From positions 186,001 through 250,000 of the forward strand of contig NZ_WXTX01000006.1 in NCBI RefSeq assembly GCF_009848685.1: DNA of 64,000 bases, given 5' to 3'. Shown here in pieces: positions 13,428 to 22,189 of this stretch. Made by a program: the position numbers and the translations under genes. Under the pieces are notes generated by a model that had not been told where the DNA came from, searched no databases, and saw nothing but the letters and a program-made list of their open reading frames with translations. Position 1 is the stretch's first letter. Each line of letters opens with the position of its first letter. The DNA is from Andreprevotia sp. IGB-42. GTDB lineage: Bacteria; Pseudomonadota; Gammaproteobacteria; Burkholderiales; Chitinibacteraceae.

Positions 13428-14393
13428 ATGCTTAGCATTACCGGCATGTGCATGCTGGCTTGGACAGGGGTGCTGATCGATCGCGTGCTGGGCGAACCCG
13501 CGCGCTGGCACCCGCTGGTGGGCTTCGGGCGCATTGCCAATGCGCTGGAGCGCAGGCTCAACCCCGATCACGTCAACGCCGGGCGGCGTGGCATGGCATT
13601 GCCGCGCCTGCTGGGTGTGCTGGCGTGGGTGGCGATGGTGGTGATTCCCGCTGCATTGGCCGTTTTGAGCGTGCAGCTAGTGCCCTGGCCGCTGGCGTGG
13701 GCGCTGCATGCGTTGCTGCTGTGGTTTGCGCTGGGTGCACGCAGCCTGGACGAGCATATCCGCCCCATCGCCGCCGCGTTGCTGGCCGGTGATCTGGTCG
13801 AAGCCCGCCGCCTGACTGCACGCATCGTCAGCCGCGACATGAGCGATGCCGATGCGCCAGCCGTGGCGCGCGCAGCGATCGAATCCGCGCTGGAAAACGG
13901 CAACGATGCCATTTTCGGTGCCTTGTTCTGGTTTGCGCTGGCCGGTGGCCCGGGGGCGCTGGCATTCCGGCTGGCCAATACGCTGGATGCCATGTGGGGC
14001 TACCGTACGCCCAGGCTGCTGCATTTTGGCTGGGCGGCCGCACGCATCGATGATGGCCTGAACTGGCTGCCAGCCCGCCTGACCGCGCTGGCCTATGCAT
14101 TGTGCGGCAATGCGCGCAGCGCGTGGCGCTGCTGGCGCAGGCAGGCACGCGCATGGGATAGCCCCAACGCCGGCCCGGTGATGGCCAGCGGTGCCGGCAG
14201 CCTGCAGGTATTGTGCGGTGGTGCCGCCCGCTATCATGGTGCGATGGAAGCGCGCCCGGTACTGGGCATGGGCGCGGTGCCGGATGGCCATGATGTGCGC
14301 CGGGCCATCAATCTGGTACAACGCGCACTCTATCTGTGGCTGGGCCTGCAAACCTTGCTGGGCCTGGCCGTTTTCCTGATCCGGCAATCCTGA
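13428..14393 (+). CDS. cobD: Adenosylcobinamide-phosphate synthase CobD/CbiB
   Basis: A 321-residue membrane protein. It begins with a hydrophobic helix and then has the family motif [19 protein letters not shown], followed by several membrane segments (around residues 55-105), [41 protein letters not shown] and the C-terminal [17 protein letters not shown]. CbiB-type enzymes join aminopropanol phosphate to adenosylcobyric acid. It stands directly before cobC, which makes the aminopropanol phosphate. The ATG at 13428 gives the usual length, although its ribosome binding site is weak. ATGs at 13446 or 13452 are possible alternatives. Confidence 0.93.
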   Translation: MLSITGMCMLAWTGVLIDRVLGEPARWHPLVGFGRIANALERRLNPDHVNAGRRGMALPRLLGVLAWVAMVVIPAALAVLSVQLVPWPLAWALHALLLWFALGARSLDEHIRPIAAALLAGDLVEARRLTARIVSRDMSDADAPAVARAAIESALENGNDAIFGALFWFALAGGPGALAFRLANTLDAMWGYRTPRLLHFGWAAARIDDGLNWLPARLTALAYALCGNARSAWRCWRRQARAWDSPNAGPVMASGAGSLQVLCGGAARYHGAMEARPVLGMGAVPDGHDVRRAINLVQRALYLWLGLQTLLGLAVFLIRQS

Positions 14394-14401
14394 AGGGATC
14401 G

Positions 14402-15496
14402 ATGTTGCAAGCTGTTCCATTCGTGCCGCATGGCGGCAACCTCGCTACTGCCATCGCGCAATATGGCAGGCCGCGCGAGGCATGGCTCGATCTCTCTACC
14501 GGCATCAACCCCAACGGCTATCCGGTACCGGCGCTCGGGGGCGATGCCTGGCTGCGCCTGCCCGAGGATGGCGATGATCTGGAAGCCATTGCTGCCAGCC
14601 ATTACGGTGCGCCGGCCGCGCTGGCCGTGGCCGGCACGCAGGCAGCAATCCGCATGCTGCCCGCCGTGCTGCCGTTGGGTAGCGTGGGCATCGGCCTGCT
14701 GACCTATGGCGAGTACGCACCGGCGTTTGCCGCTGCCGGTTTCGAGGTACTGCGCTTCGTGACTGAACCGGTAGCAGATCTGGCGGAGCAAGCCGATTTT
14801 TCGCTGCTGCCGGGCCAGCCCTTGCCAGCACAGCTGCGCCACCTGGTGATCGTGAACCCCAACAACCCCACCGCAACACTGTACACACCGGAGGTGCTGC
14901 TGGGCTGGCACCGCCAGCTGTGTGAACGCGGCGGCAGCCTGATTGTGGATGAGGCGTTCATGGATGCGCTGCCGCTTGCCGGGCTGGCTGCGCACACGCA
15001 ACTGGACGGCTTGATCGTGCTGCGGTCCATCGGCAAGTTTTTTGGCCTGGCAGGGGCCCGCGTCGGCTTCGTGCTGGCTGCGCCAGCAGTGCTGGGCCAA
15101 CTGGCAGCGTTGCGCGGGCCGTGGAGTATTTCCGGCCCGGCGCGTGCTGTGGTGCGCATGGCCTTGCTTGATGACGGTTGGCAGGCTGCTGCTCGCCGCC
15201 AGTTGCAGCAGGCCGGGCCGCGACTGGCCGCGCTGCTGGCGCAAGCGGGCTTTCAGCCGCATGCTACGCCATTATTTGCCTGGGCCCCCCACCCGCACGC
15301 TGCACAGTGGCAACATCATCTGGCGCAGCAGGGCATCTGGGTGCGCCGTTTCGAGCATGTGCCCAGCCTGCGCTTCGGCCTGCCCGCCGGTGAGCAGGGC
15401 TGGCAACGGCTGGGAGCAGCGCTGGCTGCGCCCTTTGAGTCTCCATCAACGTCCCCATCAACATTTCCGCCTGGTAACGATCGTGCCCAATCCTGA
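14402..15496 (+). CDS. cobC: L-threonine-O-3-phosphate decarboxylase (PLP aminotransferase fold) CobC
   Basis: A 364-residue PLP-dependent enzyme of the histidinol-phosphate aminotransferase-like fold. Visible motifs are [43 protein letters not shown] and the cofactor-binding [15 protein letters not shown], with Lys212 as the Schiff-base lysine. It makes (R)-1-amino-2-propanol phosphate for the nucleotide loop. The ATG is preceded by GAAGGG and follows the cobD stop by eight bases. Its end overlaps the GTG start of the next gene. The name cobC for this function follows the Pseudomonas/aerobic usage. In Salmonella the same activity is called CobD. Confidence 0.94.
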   Translation: MLQAVPFVPHGGNLATAIAQYGRPREAWLDLSTGINPNGYPVPALGGDAWLRLPEDGDDLEAIAASHYGAPAALAVAGTQAAIRMLPAVLPLGSVGIGLLTYGEYAPAFAAAGFEVLRFVTEPVADLAEQADFSLLPGQPLPAQLRHLVIVNPNNPTATLYTPEVLLGWHRQLCERGGSLIVDEAFMDALPLAGLAAHTQLDGLIVLRSIGKFFGLAGARVGFVLAAPAVLGQLAALRGPWSISGPARAVVRMALLDDGWQAAARRQLQQAGPRLAALLAQAGFQPHATPLFAWAPHPHAAQWQHHLAQQGIWVRRFEHVPSLRFGLPAGEQGWQRLGAALAAPFESPSTSPSTFPPGNDRAQS

Positions 15497-16184
15497 ACTG
15501 CCCGTGCAGCTTGATCCTGCCCATTTTTCCCGGCCCGATGCGGCTGCGCTGTTCCAGCCGGGTAGCGATCATCCGGCACGCATCTTGATGCTGTACGGCT
15601 CGCTACGCGTGCGCTCATACAGCCGGCTGCTGACGGAAGAGGCCGCGCGCCTGCTTGCTGCGATGGGCGCGGAAGTGCGCATCTTCAATCCGATTGGTTT
15701 GCCGCTGCCGGATGAAGAATCCGAAGCGCACCCCAAAGTGCTGGAGCTGCGCGAGCTGGCGCGCTGGAGCGAGGGCATGGTGTGGTGCTCGCCCGAGCGG
15801 CATGGCGCGCTCACCGGGGTGATGAAAGCGCAGATCGACTGGATTCCGCTGTTTGCCGGTGGCACTCGCCCTACGCAGGGCAAGACACTGGCGGTGATGG
15901 AAGTATGCGGCGGCGTGCATTCGTTCAATGCGGTCAACCAGATGCGCCAGCAAGGCCGCTGGATGCGCATGATCGCCATCCCCAACCAGGTATCGGTACC
16001 GGCGGCATTCAATGAATTCGACGAGGCGGGACTGATGTTGCCGTCCGAATACTACGACCGCACGGTGGACCTGATGGAAGAGCTGATCAAGTTCACGTTG
16101 CTGACGCGCGGTGCATCACCATACCTGACCGACCGCTACAGCGAGCGCAAAAAGCGCGCAGAGAAAGCCGCGAAACCAGCGTGA
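15483..16184 (+). CDS. ArsH-like NADPH-dependent FMN reductase in the cob cluster
   Basis: A protein of about 233 residues of the ArsH flavodoxin-like family. It has the FMN loop [14 protein letters not shown], then [16 protein letters not shown], the segment [34 protein letters not shown] and [13 protein letters not shown]. The start is taken as GTG 15483, because the predicted N-terminus ([16 protein letters not shown]) looks like ArsH. The gene overlaps the end of cobC by 14 bases, so it is co-translated with it. ArsH usually sits in arsenic operons and oxidises trivalent organoarsenicals. No ars genes are present here. A role in reducing the corrinoid cobalt or supplying reduced flavin is an inference from position only. 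Confidence 0.82.
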   Translation: MPNPELPVQLDPAHFSRPDAAALFQPGSDHPARILMLYGSLRVRSYSRLLTEEAARLLAAMGAEVRIFNPIGLPLPDEESEAHPKVLELRELARWSEGMVWCSPERHGALTGVMKAQIDWIPLFAGGTRPTQGKTLAVMEVCGGVHSFNAVNQMRQQGRWMRMIAIPNQVSVPAAFNEFDEAGLMLPSEYYDRTVDLMEELIKFTLLTRGASPYLTDRYSERKKRAEKAAKPA

Positions 16185-16211
16185 CCTTGCATCCGCGATA
16201 AGGGGCTACCC

Positions 16212-16970
16212 ATGAAGAAAATACTGATCATCGGCATCGGTGCCGGCAATCCGGAATACATCACCATCCAGGCGGTCAACGCGCTGAATCAGGCTGATGT
16301 TTTTTTCATCCTCGACAAAGGCCCGAGCAAGGAGAAACTCACTCGCCTGCGCAAGGAAATCTGCGAGCGCTACATCCAGAACCATGACTACCGCTTTGTG
16401 GAAGCCCCGCTGCCGGAACGCGAGCGCCAGCAGCCCGATTACGACAAGGCAGTACATGACCTGAATGACGGCAAACAGCATTTGTTCGAGCAACTGATCG
16501 AGGATGAACTGGCGGACGGCGAATGCGGAGCGTTCCTGGTGTGGGGTGATCCATCGCTGTACGACAGCACCATCCGCATCCTCAACGGCATCATTGCCGC
16601 TGGCCGGCAGCAGCTGGAATACGACGTGATTCCCGGCATTACCAGCGTGCAGGCGCTGACCGCGCGGCACAAGGTGCCGCTCAACAATATCGGCCGTTCG
16701 GTGGAAATCACCACCGGCCGGCGGCTGGCGGAGGAATTCCCCGCCCATGCCGATAGCGTGGTGGTGATGCTGGATGCGGAAAACAGCTACCGGCAGGTGC
16801 CGGATGCCGATCTCGATATCTACTGGGGCGCTTACCTTGGCACGCCGGATGAAATACTGATCTCCGGCAAGCTGGGAGACGTGGCCGACGAGATCGAGCG
16901 GGTGCGCAGCGCGGCCAGGCAGCGCAACGGCTGGATCATGGATACCTATTTGCTGAAAAAGGTGCCGTGA
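16212..16970 (+). CDS. cobF: Precorrin-6A synthase (deacetylating) CobF
   Basis: A 252-residue SAM methylase-fold protein beginning ILIIGIGAGNPEYITIQAV and containing FFILDKGPSKEKL, GAFLVWGDPSLYDSTIRIL and YDVIPGITSVQAL. CobF methylates precorrin-5 at C-1 with loss of acetic acid. It exists only in the aerobic pathway, so it is good evidence for an oxygen-dependent route in this organism. AAGGGG precedes the ATG. It is the last cob gene before a strong terminator. Confidence 0.95.
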   Translation: MKKILIIGIGAGNPEYITIQAVNALNQADVFFILDKGPSKEKLTRLRKEICERYIQNHDYRFVEAPLPERERQQPDYDKAVHDLNDGKQHLFEQLIEDELADGECGAFLVWGDPSLYDSTIRILNGIIAAGRQQLEYDVIPGITSVQALTARHKVPLNNIGRSVEITTGRRLAEEFPAHADSVVVMLDAENSYRQVPDADLDIYWGAYLGTPDEILISGKLGDVADEIERVRSAARQRNGWIMDTYLLKKVP

Positions 16971-17101
16971 CCATACCGGGTGCCGCCGATTCGGAGAGGA
17001 AGACTGACGAGCGCATTTGAAAATGCAATGAGACTGGATGCGTGCGCAACGGCTAACCCCGCCATGCAGAGTCGAAGCACGCTCAGTTGGCTGGGCACCC
17101 C

Positions 17102-17135
17102 AAAAAAACGCTGGCCCCATGGCCAGCGTTTTTTT
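17102..17135. terminator. Bidirectional rho-independent terminator after cobF / arylsulfatase
   Basis: A nine-base stem ACGCTGGCC / GGCCAGCGT with a four-base loop, flanked by seven A on the left and seven T on the right. It can end transcription in both directions and lies between the converging cobF and arylsulfatase genes. Confidence 0.9.
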
Positions 17136-17153
17136 GCCTGTATACGTCAGGAA

Positions 17154-19616
17154 TCAGTCAATGTCTTGCACCTTGGCCGCCAGCTGCTCCTGTGCTTTGG
17201 AATCCGCCGCAGGTTTGAGGTCAATCACCACTTTGGCAATCTCGCCATTGAAGCGGAACGGTACCGTGTAATCCTGCACGATCGGCGTGCCGGAATCCTC
17301 GCCAATATCCAGCGTTTCATCCAGTGAGATCCGCGCCGGGATGGTACGGTCTATCCTGCCTTGCGCCACCTTTTTGCCGTCTACCGTCAACGTGGCCAAG
17401 CCCCCCTTGCCGATGCCACCACCATCGTAGGCAAAGTCCAGCACGATCTGGTGTTTGCCTGCAGCCAGCTTGTCTTGGGCCTGCACGCGGAACTTGTGCT
17501 CCGGATAGTGCGACAGTGCATAGGCATAGGTAGGCTTGCCATCCAGCAACATCAGCGCATTGCCGCCAAACCAGCCGCCCTGGGTCATGATGATGCCACT
17601 GCCACCATCCTTGGGAACGGTCACATCTGCAGTGATGGTGAAGGACTTGTTCTTCATGTCCGCAGCCATCGATTCGGTAATGCGCGTAACGTGATCGAAG
17701 TAGACGAAGCGGTTACGGCCTTTGTTGGGCTGCGGCCGGTTTTCCGGGTCCACGCGTTCGATGTAGCGGTCATCCAGCGGAAAGACCTGGTTTTTCTCGG
17801 CCTCAGCCTTGAACAGCTTGCGCAATTCGGCCAGCTTTTCCGGGTTCTGGTTTGCCAGATTTTTCGACTGGGTGAAGTCTGTTTTCAGGTTGTACAATTC
17901 CCACGAGTAGTCGTTGAAGGGGTCTGCATTGGTCGGTCCACGCCCTTGCCAAGGCAGTCGCTGAGGGGTGGTGTTGGCAAGCCAGCCGTCGTGATAAATG
18001 GCCTGGTTGGCGATCACCTCGAAGTATTGGGTATTGTGCCGCTCCTTGGCGCCAGCATCGTTGAGCGTATAGAGCAGGCTTACGCCATTCATGGGTACCT
18101 GCTTGAAACCATTGATGGTTTCCGGCGCGGGTATGTGCGATGCCTCCAGTATGGTCGGCACGATGTCGTTGATGTGCGTGAACTGGCTGCGGATACCGCC
18201 CGGATCCTTGATATGGCCCGGCCAGGAAATCGCCATGCCGGTGCGGCTGCCGCCCAGGTGCGAAGCGATTTTCTTGTCCCACTGGAAAGGCGTGTTCATC
18301 GCGTGCGCCCAGCCATGCGAGTAATGGTTCTGGAACCACATGGTGCCAAATTTGTCGATATTTTCGACCATATATTCCGGGCGATCAGGAATGCCATTCC
18401 CCATGGTGACCACTTCACTGGTGATGCCAACGCCGGTCGGGTCTTCTGCGCTGGAACCGTTGTCGCCCATGATGTAGATCACCAGCGTATTTTCTTTCTC
18501 TCCCATCTCGTCGATGGCGTCAAGCACACGGCCCACCTGGTAATCGGCATGGGCCAGCGCGCCTGCATACACTTCCATCTCGCGGGCGGTAACGCGCTTC
18601 ATGTCCGGTGACAGGTCATCCCAGCGTTTGTAGTCCTTGGGGGTGGGGTTGAGTGCGGCATCTTTCGGGATGATCCCCATCTGCTTCTGCCGCTCATAGG
18701 TGATTTCGCGCAGCTTGTCCCAGCCCATGTCGAACTTGCCCTTGAACTTGTCCACCCATTCCTTGGGTGCGTGGTGCGGGGCGTGCGCAGTACCCGGTGC
18801 GTAGTAGGCAAAGAAAGGCTTTTTCGGCCAGACCGCTTTTTGCGTGTGCATCCACTTGATGGCATGGTCAGCCATGTCGGCATCGAAGTGGTAGGTGTCT
18901 TCCCGGCCCAGATATGGATCTACCGGAGTAATGTTCTCGTATACCGCAGGCCGGAACTGATGCGCATCCGCGCCCAGGAAGCCATAGAAGTACTGGAAGC
19001 CCAGCCCGGTTGGCCACAGGTTGTATGGGCCGGCAGGCGAGTTTTGCCAATCGGGCACATTGTGGTTCTTGCCGAACCAGGACGTACCATAGCCATTGTC
19101 GGTAAGGATCTCGCCGATGGTCCCCACGCTGCGCGATACCAGGCTGTGGTAGCCGGGGTAGGGCGTGGAAAACTCCATGATGATGCCGGTGGAAGCAACA
19201 TGGTGGTTGCGGCCTGTAATCAGTGCCGCACGCGAAGGCGAGCAGACTGCCGCAGTATGAAAGCTGTTGAAACGCAAGCCTTCCCGGGCAATCCGGTCCA
19301 GGCTGGGAGTGGGAATTGCGCCGCCAAAGGATTGCGTGGCACCGAAGCCGACATCATCCATCAGCACGACCAGCACATTGGGCGCGCCCTCTGGCGCCTG
19401 GATCTCGGCCGGCCAGTCGATCTTGGTTGATTGGCCTACCGATGGCGCCAATTTGGCGGCCTGCTGCTTGGGTTCGATCGGCAAGTGCAGCCGGTCTGGC
19501 CATTCCGCTGCGTTGACTATCGCCGTTGCGCATAGCAACGCACACAGCGCCATCAGGCTGGAGATACCTGGTAACCGGCCGCTCAGACTGCGGATACTAT
19601 CTCTTGGATGACCCAT
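17154..19616 (-). CDS. Exported arylsulfatase, formylglycine-dependent
   Basis: An 820-residue sulfatase. The N-terminus has basic residues and a hydrophobic stretch (about residues 19-36) ending in NAA, a likely Sec signal peptide, so the enzyme should act in the periplasm. The catalytic domain shows VLVVLMDDVGFG (metal-binding Asp87/Asp88) and the signature VCSPSRAALITGR, where Cys125 should be converted to formylglycine. IMGDNGSS provides further metal ligands. The last 200 residues form a beta-rich extra domain seen in long arylsulfatases of this type. GAGGGG lies before the ATG. No sulfatase-maturing enzyme or sulfate transporter is nearby, so activation depends on a gene elsewhere. The natural substrate cannot be told from sequence. 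Confidence 0.93.
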   Translation of the reverse strand: MGHPRDSIRSLSGRLPGISSLMALCALLCATAIVNAAEWPDRLHLPIEPKQQAAKLAPSVGQSTKIDWPAEIQAPEGAPNVLVVLMDDVGFGATQSFGGAIPTPSLDRIAREGLRFNSFHTAAVCSPSRAALITGRNHHVASTGIIMEFSTPYPGYHSLVSRSVGTIGEILTDNGYGTSWFGKNHNVPDWQNSPAGPYNLWPTGLGFQYFYGFLGADAHQFRPAVYENITPVDPYLGREDTYHFDADMADHAIKWMHTQKAVWPKKPFFAYYAPGTAHAPHHAPKEWVDKFKGKFDMGWDKLREITYERQKQMGIIPKDAALNPTPKDYKRWDDLSPDMKRVTAREMEVYAGALAHADYQVGRVLDAIDEMGEKENTLVIYIMGDNGSSAEDPTGVGITSEVVTMGNGIPDRPEYMVENIDKFGTMWFQNHYSHGWAHAMNTPFQWDKKIASHLGGSRTGMAISWPGHIKDPGGIRSQFTHINDIVPTILEASHIPAPETINGFKQVPMNGVSLLYTLNDAGAKERHNTQYFEVIANQAIYHDGWLANTTPQRLPWQGRGPTNADPFNDYSWELYNLKTDFTQSKNLANQNPEKLAELRKLFKAEAEKNQVFPLDDRYIERVDPENRPQPNKGRNRFVYFDHVTRITESMAADMKNKSFTITADVTVPKDGGSGIIMTQGGWFGGNALMLLDGKPTYAYALSHYPEHKFRVQAQDKLAAGKHQIVLDFAYDGGGIGKGGLATLTVDGKKVAQGRIDRTIPARISLDETLDIGEDSGTPIVQDYTVPFRFNGEIAKVVIDLKPAADSKAQEQLAAKVQDID

Positions 19617-19714
19617 TCAACACCCCTCTGGTCGACGTGATCTATCGGCGATACCGAAAACCCGTTTCGGATAACCTCCTCCCACTTTCTGGTGCATTGT
19701 CAGCATCGTTATCC

Positions 19715-19936
19715 AGCGCTTGGTGCTGTACGCGTTGTCAGTGTGAAGGGGGTTGGGAACATGAAATCAGAACTCACCAGTCATTCCGTCATAGATCGAG
19801 CATGGTGAGCAATCCGACCCGGCATAGCGCTTGGTGCTGTACGCGTTGTCAGTGTGAAGGGGGTTGGGAACATGAAATCAGAACTCACCAGTCATTCCGT
19901 CATAGATCGAGCATGGTGAGCAATCCGACCCGGCAT
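19715..19936. repeat. Two perfect tandem copies of a 111-bp unit
   Basis: Copy 1 is 19715-19825 and copy 2 is 19826-19936. I found no difference between them by eye. Each unit holds AAGGGGG, then TTGGGAAC and an ATG that opens a 15-codon frame (19761-19808 and 19872-19919) for MKSELTSHSVIDRAW followed by TGA. The period is a multiple of three, so a longer plus-strand frame also runs through both copies. Perfect identity points to a recent duplication. No terminal inverted repeats or transposase are nearby. Confidence 0.9.
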
Positions 19937-20367
19937 GGTGAGTATATGGTCAGGATGATGACAATTTCCAGTGTCAATCCAGGGTGAAGGTTTATTTAAT
20001 TTCTTGTTGATGATGTCTGAATATGTCTATATTTTTTGACTTCATTCTTTCAGATTACGCTGGTTTTTATAGGTGACGTCGACAGCAAACACTTTAGCCC
20101 CTACAGGGACGCTGGTGACTTCTGTTCGAGGGTAAACTGGAGTAAATATCAGCCGGAACGGCAAAGGCTGATCAAGTGGCTGATCGTATCGCCTTCGCAT
20201 CTTTTGCAGCTTTGATCGCGCTGCTTTTCAGCAGGCAATACGCTCGGGATGGTATGCCGGAAGTTTGCAAAGGCGCGCCATATTTTCCGGTGGGGGCAAT
20301 CAGGTCAAAGACTGTCTACGCTTCTAGTACCGATAAGCCGGCACTCCGCCAAACAAGCCAGGCCCCT
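19937..20367. other. AT-rich spacer without a convincing gene
   Basis: The stretch after the tandem repeat, especially 19980-20070, is clearly richer in A and T than the rest of the window (for example TTTATTTAATTTCTTG). An open frame begins at 20176 and runs into the next feature, but its first half does not look like a natural protein. I see no RNA gene or terminator here. The base composition suggests a promoter region or inserted DNA. Confidence 0.4.
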
Positions 20368-20571
20368 ATGCGATCAATAGTGTTTTTCTTCCTCGGCGTG
20401 ACGATGCTTGTTACCGGATCCGTGCAAGCGGCTTCCGCAAGTTACCTTGCCCAAGACATTGCACCCTGTATCGTGGCGACCAGCCCCAATCGTGGCGCCT
20501 GTGTCGAAGCCGCAGCGCTGCTGGCAAAAGCAACGGAGCTGGAAATCAGCTTGAGTGTACTGCCATGCTGA
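20368..20571 (+). CDS. Possible short exported protein, 67 residues
   Basis: From the ATG at 20368 the peptide starts MRSIVFFFLGVTMLVTGSVQA, a good signal-peptide shape with a possible cleavage after AQA/QAA. A short mature part of about 45 residues with two separated Cys and a final Cys follows. I do not recognise the family. No strong ribosome binding site is visible. A second open frame starts just before its stop (20565), so the pair could be one gene broken by a frameshift. It may equally be non-coding. Confidence 0.3.
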   Translation: MRSIVFFFLGVTMLVTGSVQAASASYLAQDIAPCIVATSPNRGACVEAAALLAKATELEISLSVLPC

Positions 20572-20699
20572 TGCGACTGGAGTCCGCTGGTGAAAAGCTG
20601 TACGCCAACGGTGAATTCGGCCGTATCCTGATGAAATACATGCCATTCATTCCGCAGCCGTTGCGGCTGGAAGCCCAGGCCCAAAACGCCGGCCCTTGA
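20565..20699 (+). CDS. Possible short ORF or frameshifted tail, 44 residues
   Basis: This frame starts inside the last codons of the preceding one and encodes MLMRLESAGEKLYANGEF followed by GRILMKYMPFIPQPLRLEAQ. The composition looks protein-like and includes a helix-forming stretch, but there is no ribosome binding site of its own. It could be the continuation of the signal-peptide ORF after a frame change. No family is recognised. Confidence 0.22.
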   Translation: MLMRLESAGEKLYANGEFGRILMKYMPFIPQPLRLEAQAQNAGP

Positions 20700-20847
20700 G
20701 GCCTTTTCTGGTCGATGGGTCGCCAGGCCCGACAATTTTGATCTGGTCCGGCCCTCACATATGGCGTTCGCTGGCGCGGCTGAAACCACTGGCACAGCAT
20801 ATCGCAGCATATCGATATTGCAGCATGTGCAGATCGCCACGATGAAT

Positions 20848-20873
20848 TGAAAAGGCCCGGCACAAGCCGGGCC
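20848..20873 (-). terminator. Rho-independent terminator of the DUF2092 / Asn-rich unit
   Basis: An eight-base stem GGCCCGGC / GCCGGGCC with a four-base loop. Read on the minus strand it is followed by TTTTCAATT. It lies 31 bases past the stop of the Asn-rich gene. Confidence 0.8.
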
Positions 20874-20903
20874 CTGTATCACAGCATTAACAGCAATAGC
20901 CGA

Positions 20904-21425
20904 TCAAGGCGCATTGACGACGATATACGTCACATCGCTACCCTGATACTGCGGCTGATACCAAGTGGTGCCGCACTGCATATAGGCCACGTTGGCCCGC
21001 ATCACCTGCACGCAGTTGGTTGGCAACTGGTTGGGGGTGACGATGGCGCCGACCACCGCCGCGGTTACGGCAACCGTGGCTGTCACGGCAGCTGCGGTGG
21101 CAATCGGGTGGTAATCATCATGGTAGTAACCACCATGGCGGCCGTCATTGTCGACATTGACGTTCACGTCGCGGCTGTTGTCGATGTTGACGTTGTTGTG
21201 GCTGTTATTGACGTTGGTCTTGTTGCCGACCTTGTTACCGGCATTGACCTTGTTGCCGCCGCTCACATTAGGGCGGGCGGCCGGGCGCTCGGCACGGGCG
21301 GCAGGCTTGCTTACCGATTGTTTGGCGCCACCCCTGACGTGCGGGCCTGCCTGGGCTTCCAGCGATACGCCCATGGTCATCACCGCAACGGCCAGCACCG
21401 AGAGCATGGTTGTTTTCAGCATCAT
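20904..21425 (-). CDS. Exported Asn-rich protein, partner of the DUF2092 protein
   Basis: From ATG 21425 the protein has about 173 residues. It starts with a clear signal peptide (LSVLAVAVMTMGVSLEAQA), followed by a basic segment and an Asn/Val-rich low-complexity stretch (NNSHNNVNIDNSRDVNVNVD). Next come HGGYYHDDYHPIA, a hydrophobic Ala/Val segment that may cross or touch the membrane, and a C-terminal domain with NCVQVM, MQCGTTWYQPQYQGS and YIVVNAP. The start is chosen because AAGGGG lies six bases upstream. The ATG at 21440 overlaps the previous stop and is also possible. Similar small proteins with the WYQPxY ending occur next to DUF2092 genes. The function is unknown. Confidence 0.75.
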   Translation of the reverse strand: MMLKTTMLSVLAVAVMTMGVSLEAQAGPHVRGGAKQSVSKPAARAERPAARPNVSGGNKVNAGNKVGNKTNVNNSHNNVNIDNSRDVNVNVDNDGRHGGYYHDDYHPIATAAAVTATVAVTAAVVGAIVTPNQLPTNCVQVMRANVAYMQCGTTWYQPQYQGSDVTYIVVNAP

Positions 21426-21436
21426 GTTCATCCCCT

Positions 21437-22189
21437 TCATTGCGCAGCTTTCGTGATCGAAATGGCAACGTCGCCCTTGGCCGGCTTGAACGTGAAGCTG
21501 GCTGCATTCGTATCGGGTTTCAGGTTCCAACTATAGACCGCGCTGTACTCCGGGTAACTGGTATCTTCGGTGGTGGTGATCACCAGTTTGCACGGCAACG
21601 GTTTGTCCGAGTGGCTGACCCACAATTGCCAGTCAGCGCCCTCCTGACGGAAGGCCAGGTGATCACACTGCTTGCCGTTGATGGACGAAGAACCGACATA
21701 GGCGGCAGCCGTCAGTGCATCCAGCTGGCTTTGATCCTGCCCCAGCAGAAACAGATCTTCCATGGGCAGGCGCAAGCCATAGTGCTCTTCGAATTGATGC
21801 AGCGCTTCGGAAAGCGTTTCCGGCGCATCCACGGTGCCGTAATACTTCAGTGCTGGCGAGTACTGGGTGAATTTCTTGCCATTGAAGAAATAGCGGCGGT
21901 TTTGCGTATCGCTTTCCAGGCTGGCATACAGGCGGCTGCGGCCGTCCACCACCACCTGGCTGGTTCCACCCACCTTGATTTTCTGACCAGTTTCCAGCAC
22001 CACGTCGCGGGTGATCTGTGCGTCCACCTTGAACTTGGGCAGGCTGCGCAGGTACTGGCCCACCTGCACCAGTTTGTCGATCACTTTCGGGTTGATGGGG
22101 TTGTCTTCTGCGGGCGCATCGTCTGCGGCCCAGGCGCTGCTTGCCAGCGGCGCCAGTAGCACGAAAAGCAACTTGGCTTTGAAGGTCAT
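21437..22189 (-). CDS. DUF2092 family exported protein
   Basis: About 250 residues with a signal peptide (LLFVLLAPLASSAWA, then ADD). The mature part contains LVQVGQYLRSLPKFKVDAQI, the segment VVVDGRSRLYASLES, RRYFFNGKKFTQYSP, CDHLAFRQEGADWQLWV and PCKLVITTTEDTSYPEYSAV. This is the DUF2092 pattern, distantly like the LolA/LolB lipoprotein-carrier fold. The ATG at 22189 is preceded by GGAG at ten bases. It leads a two-gene unit with the Asn-rich protein, with the genes nearly touching. A role at the outer membrane is plausible but not shown. Confidence 0.85.
   Translation of the reverse strand: MTFKAKLLFVLLAPLASSAWAADDAPAEDNPINPKVIDKLVQVGQYLRSLPKFKVDAQITRDVVLETGQKIKVGGTSQVVVDGRSRLYASLESDTQNRRYFFNGKKFTQYSPALKYYGTVDAPETLSEALHQFEEHYGLRLPMEDLFLLGQDQSQLDALTAAAYVGSSSINGKQCDHLAFRQEGADWQLWVSHSDKPLPCKLVITTTEDTSYPEYSAVYSWNLKPDTNAASFTFKPAKGDVAISITKAAQ

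Noticed and set aside
16212-17120. Minus-strand ORF of about 300 codons over cobF
   Set aside because: cobF on the plus strand has full family motifs and a ribosome binding site. The antisense frame has none.
19715-19936. Tandem repeat as an insertion-sequence remnant
   Set aside because: No transposase fragment, inverted terminal repeats or target-site duplication can be seen.
19526-19987. Plus-strand ORF of about 150 codons running through the sulfatase start and the 111-bp repeat
   Set aside because: It begins inside the sulfatase gene on the other strand, is rich in Cys, Arg and Trp, and has no signal or family. It stays open only because the repeat length is a multiple of three.
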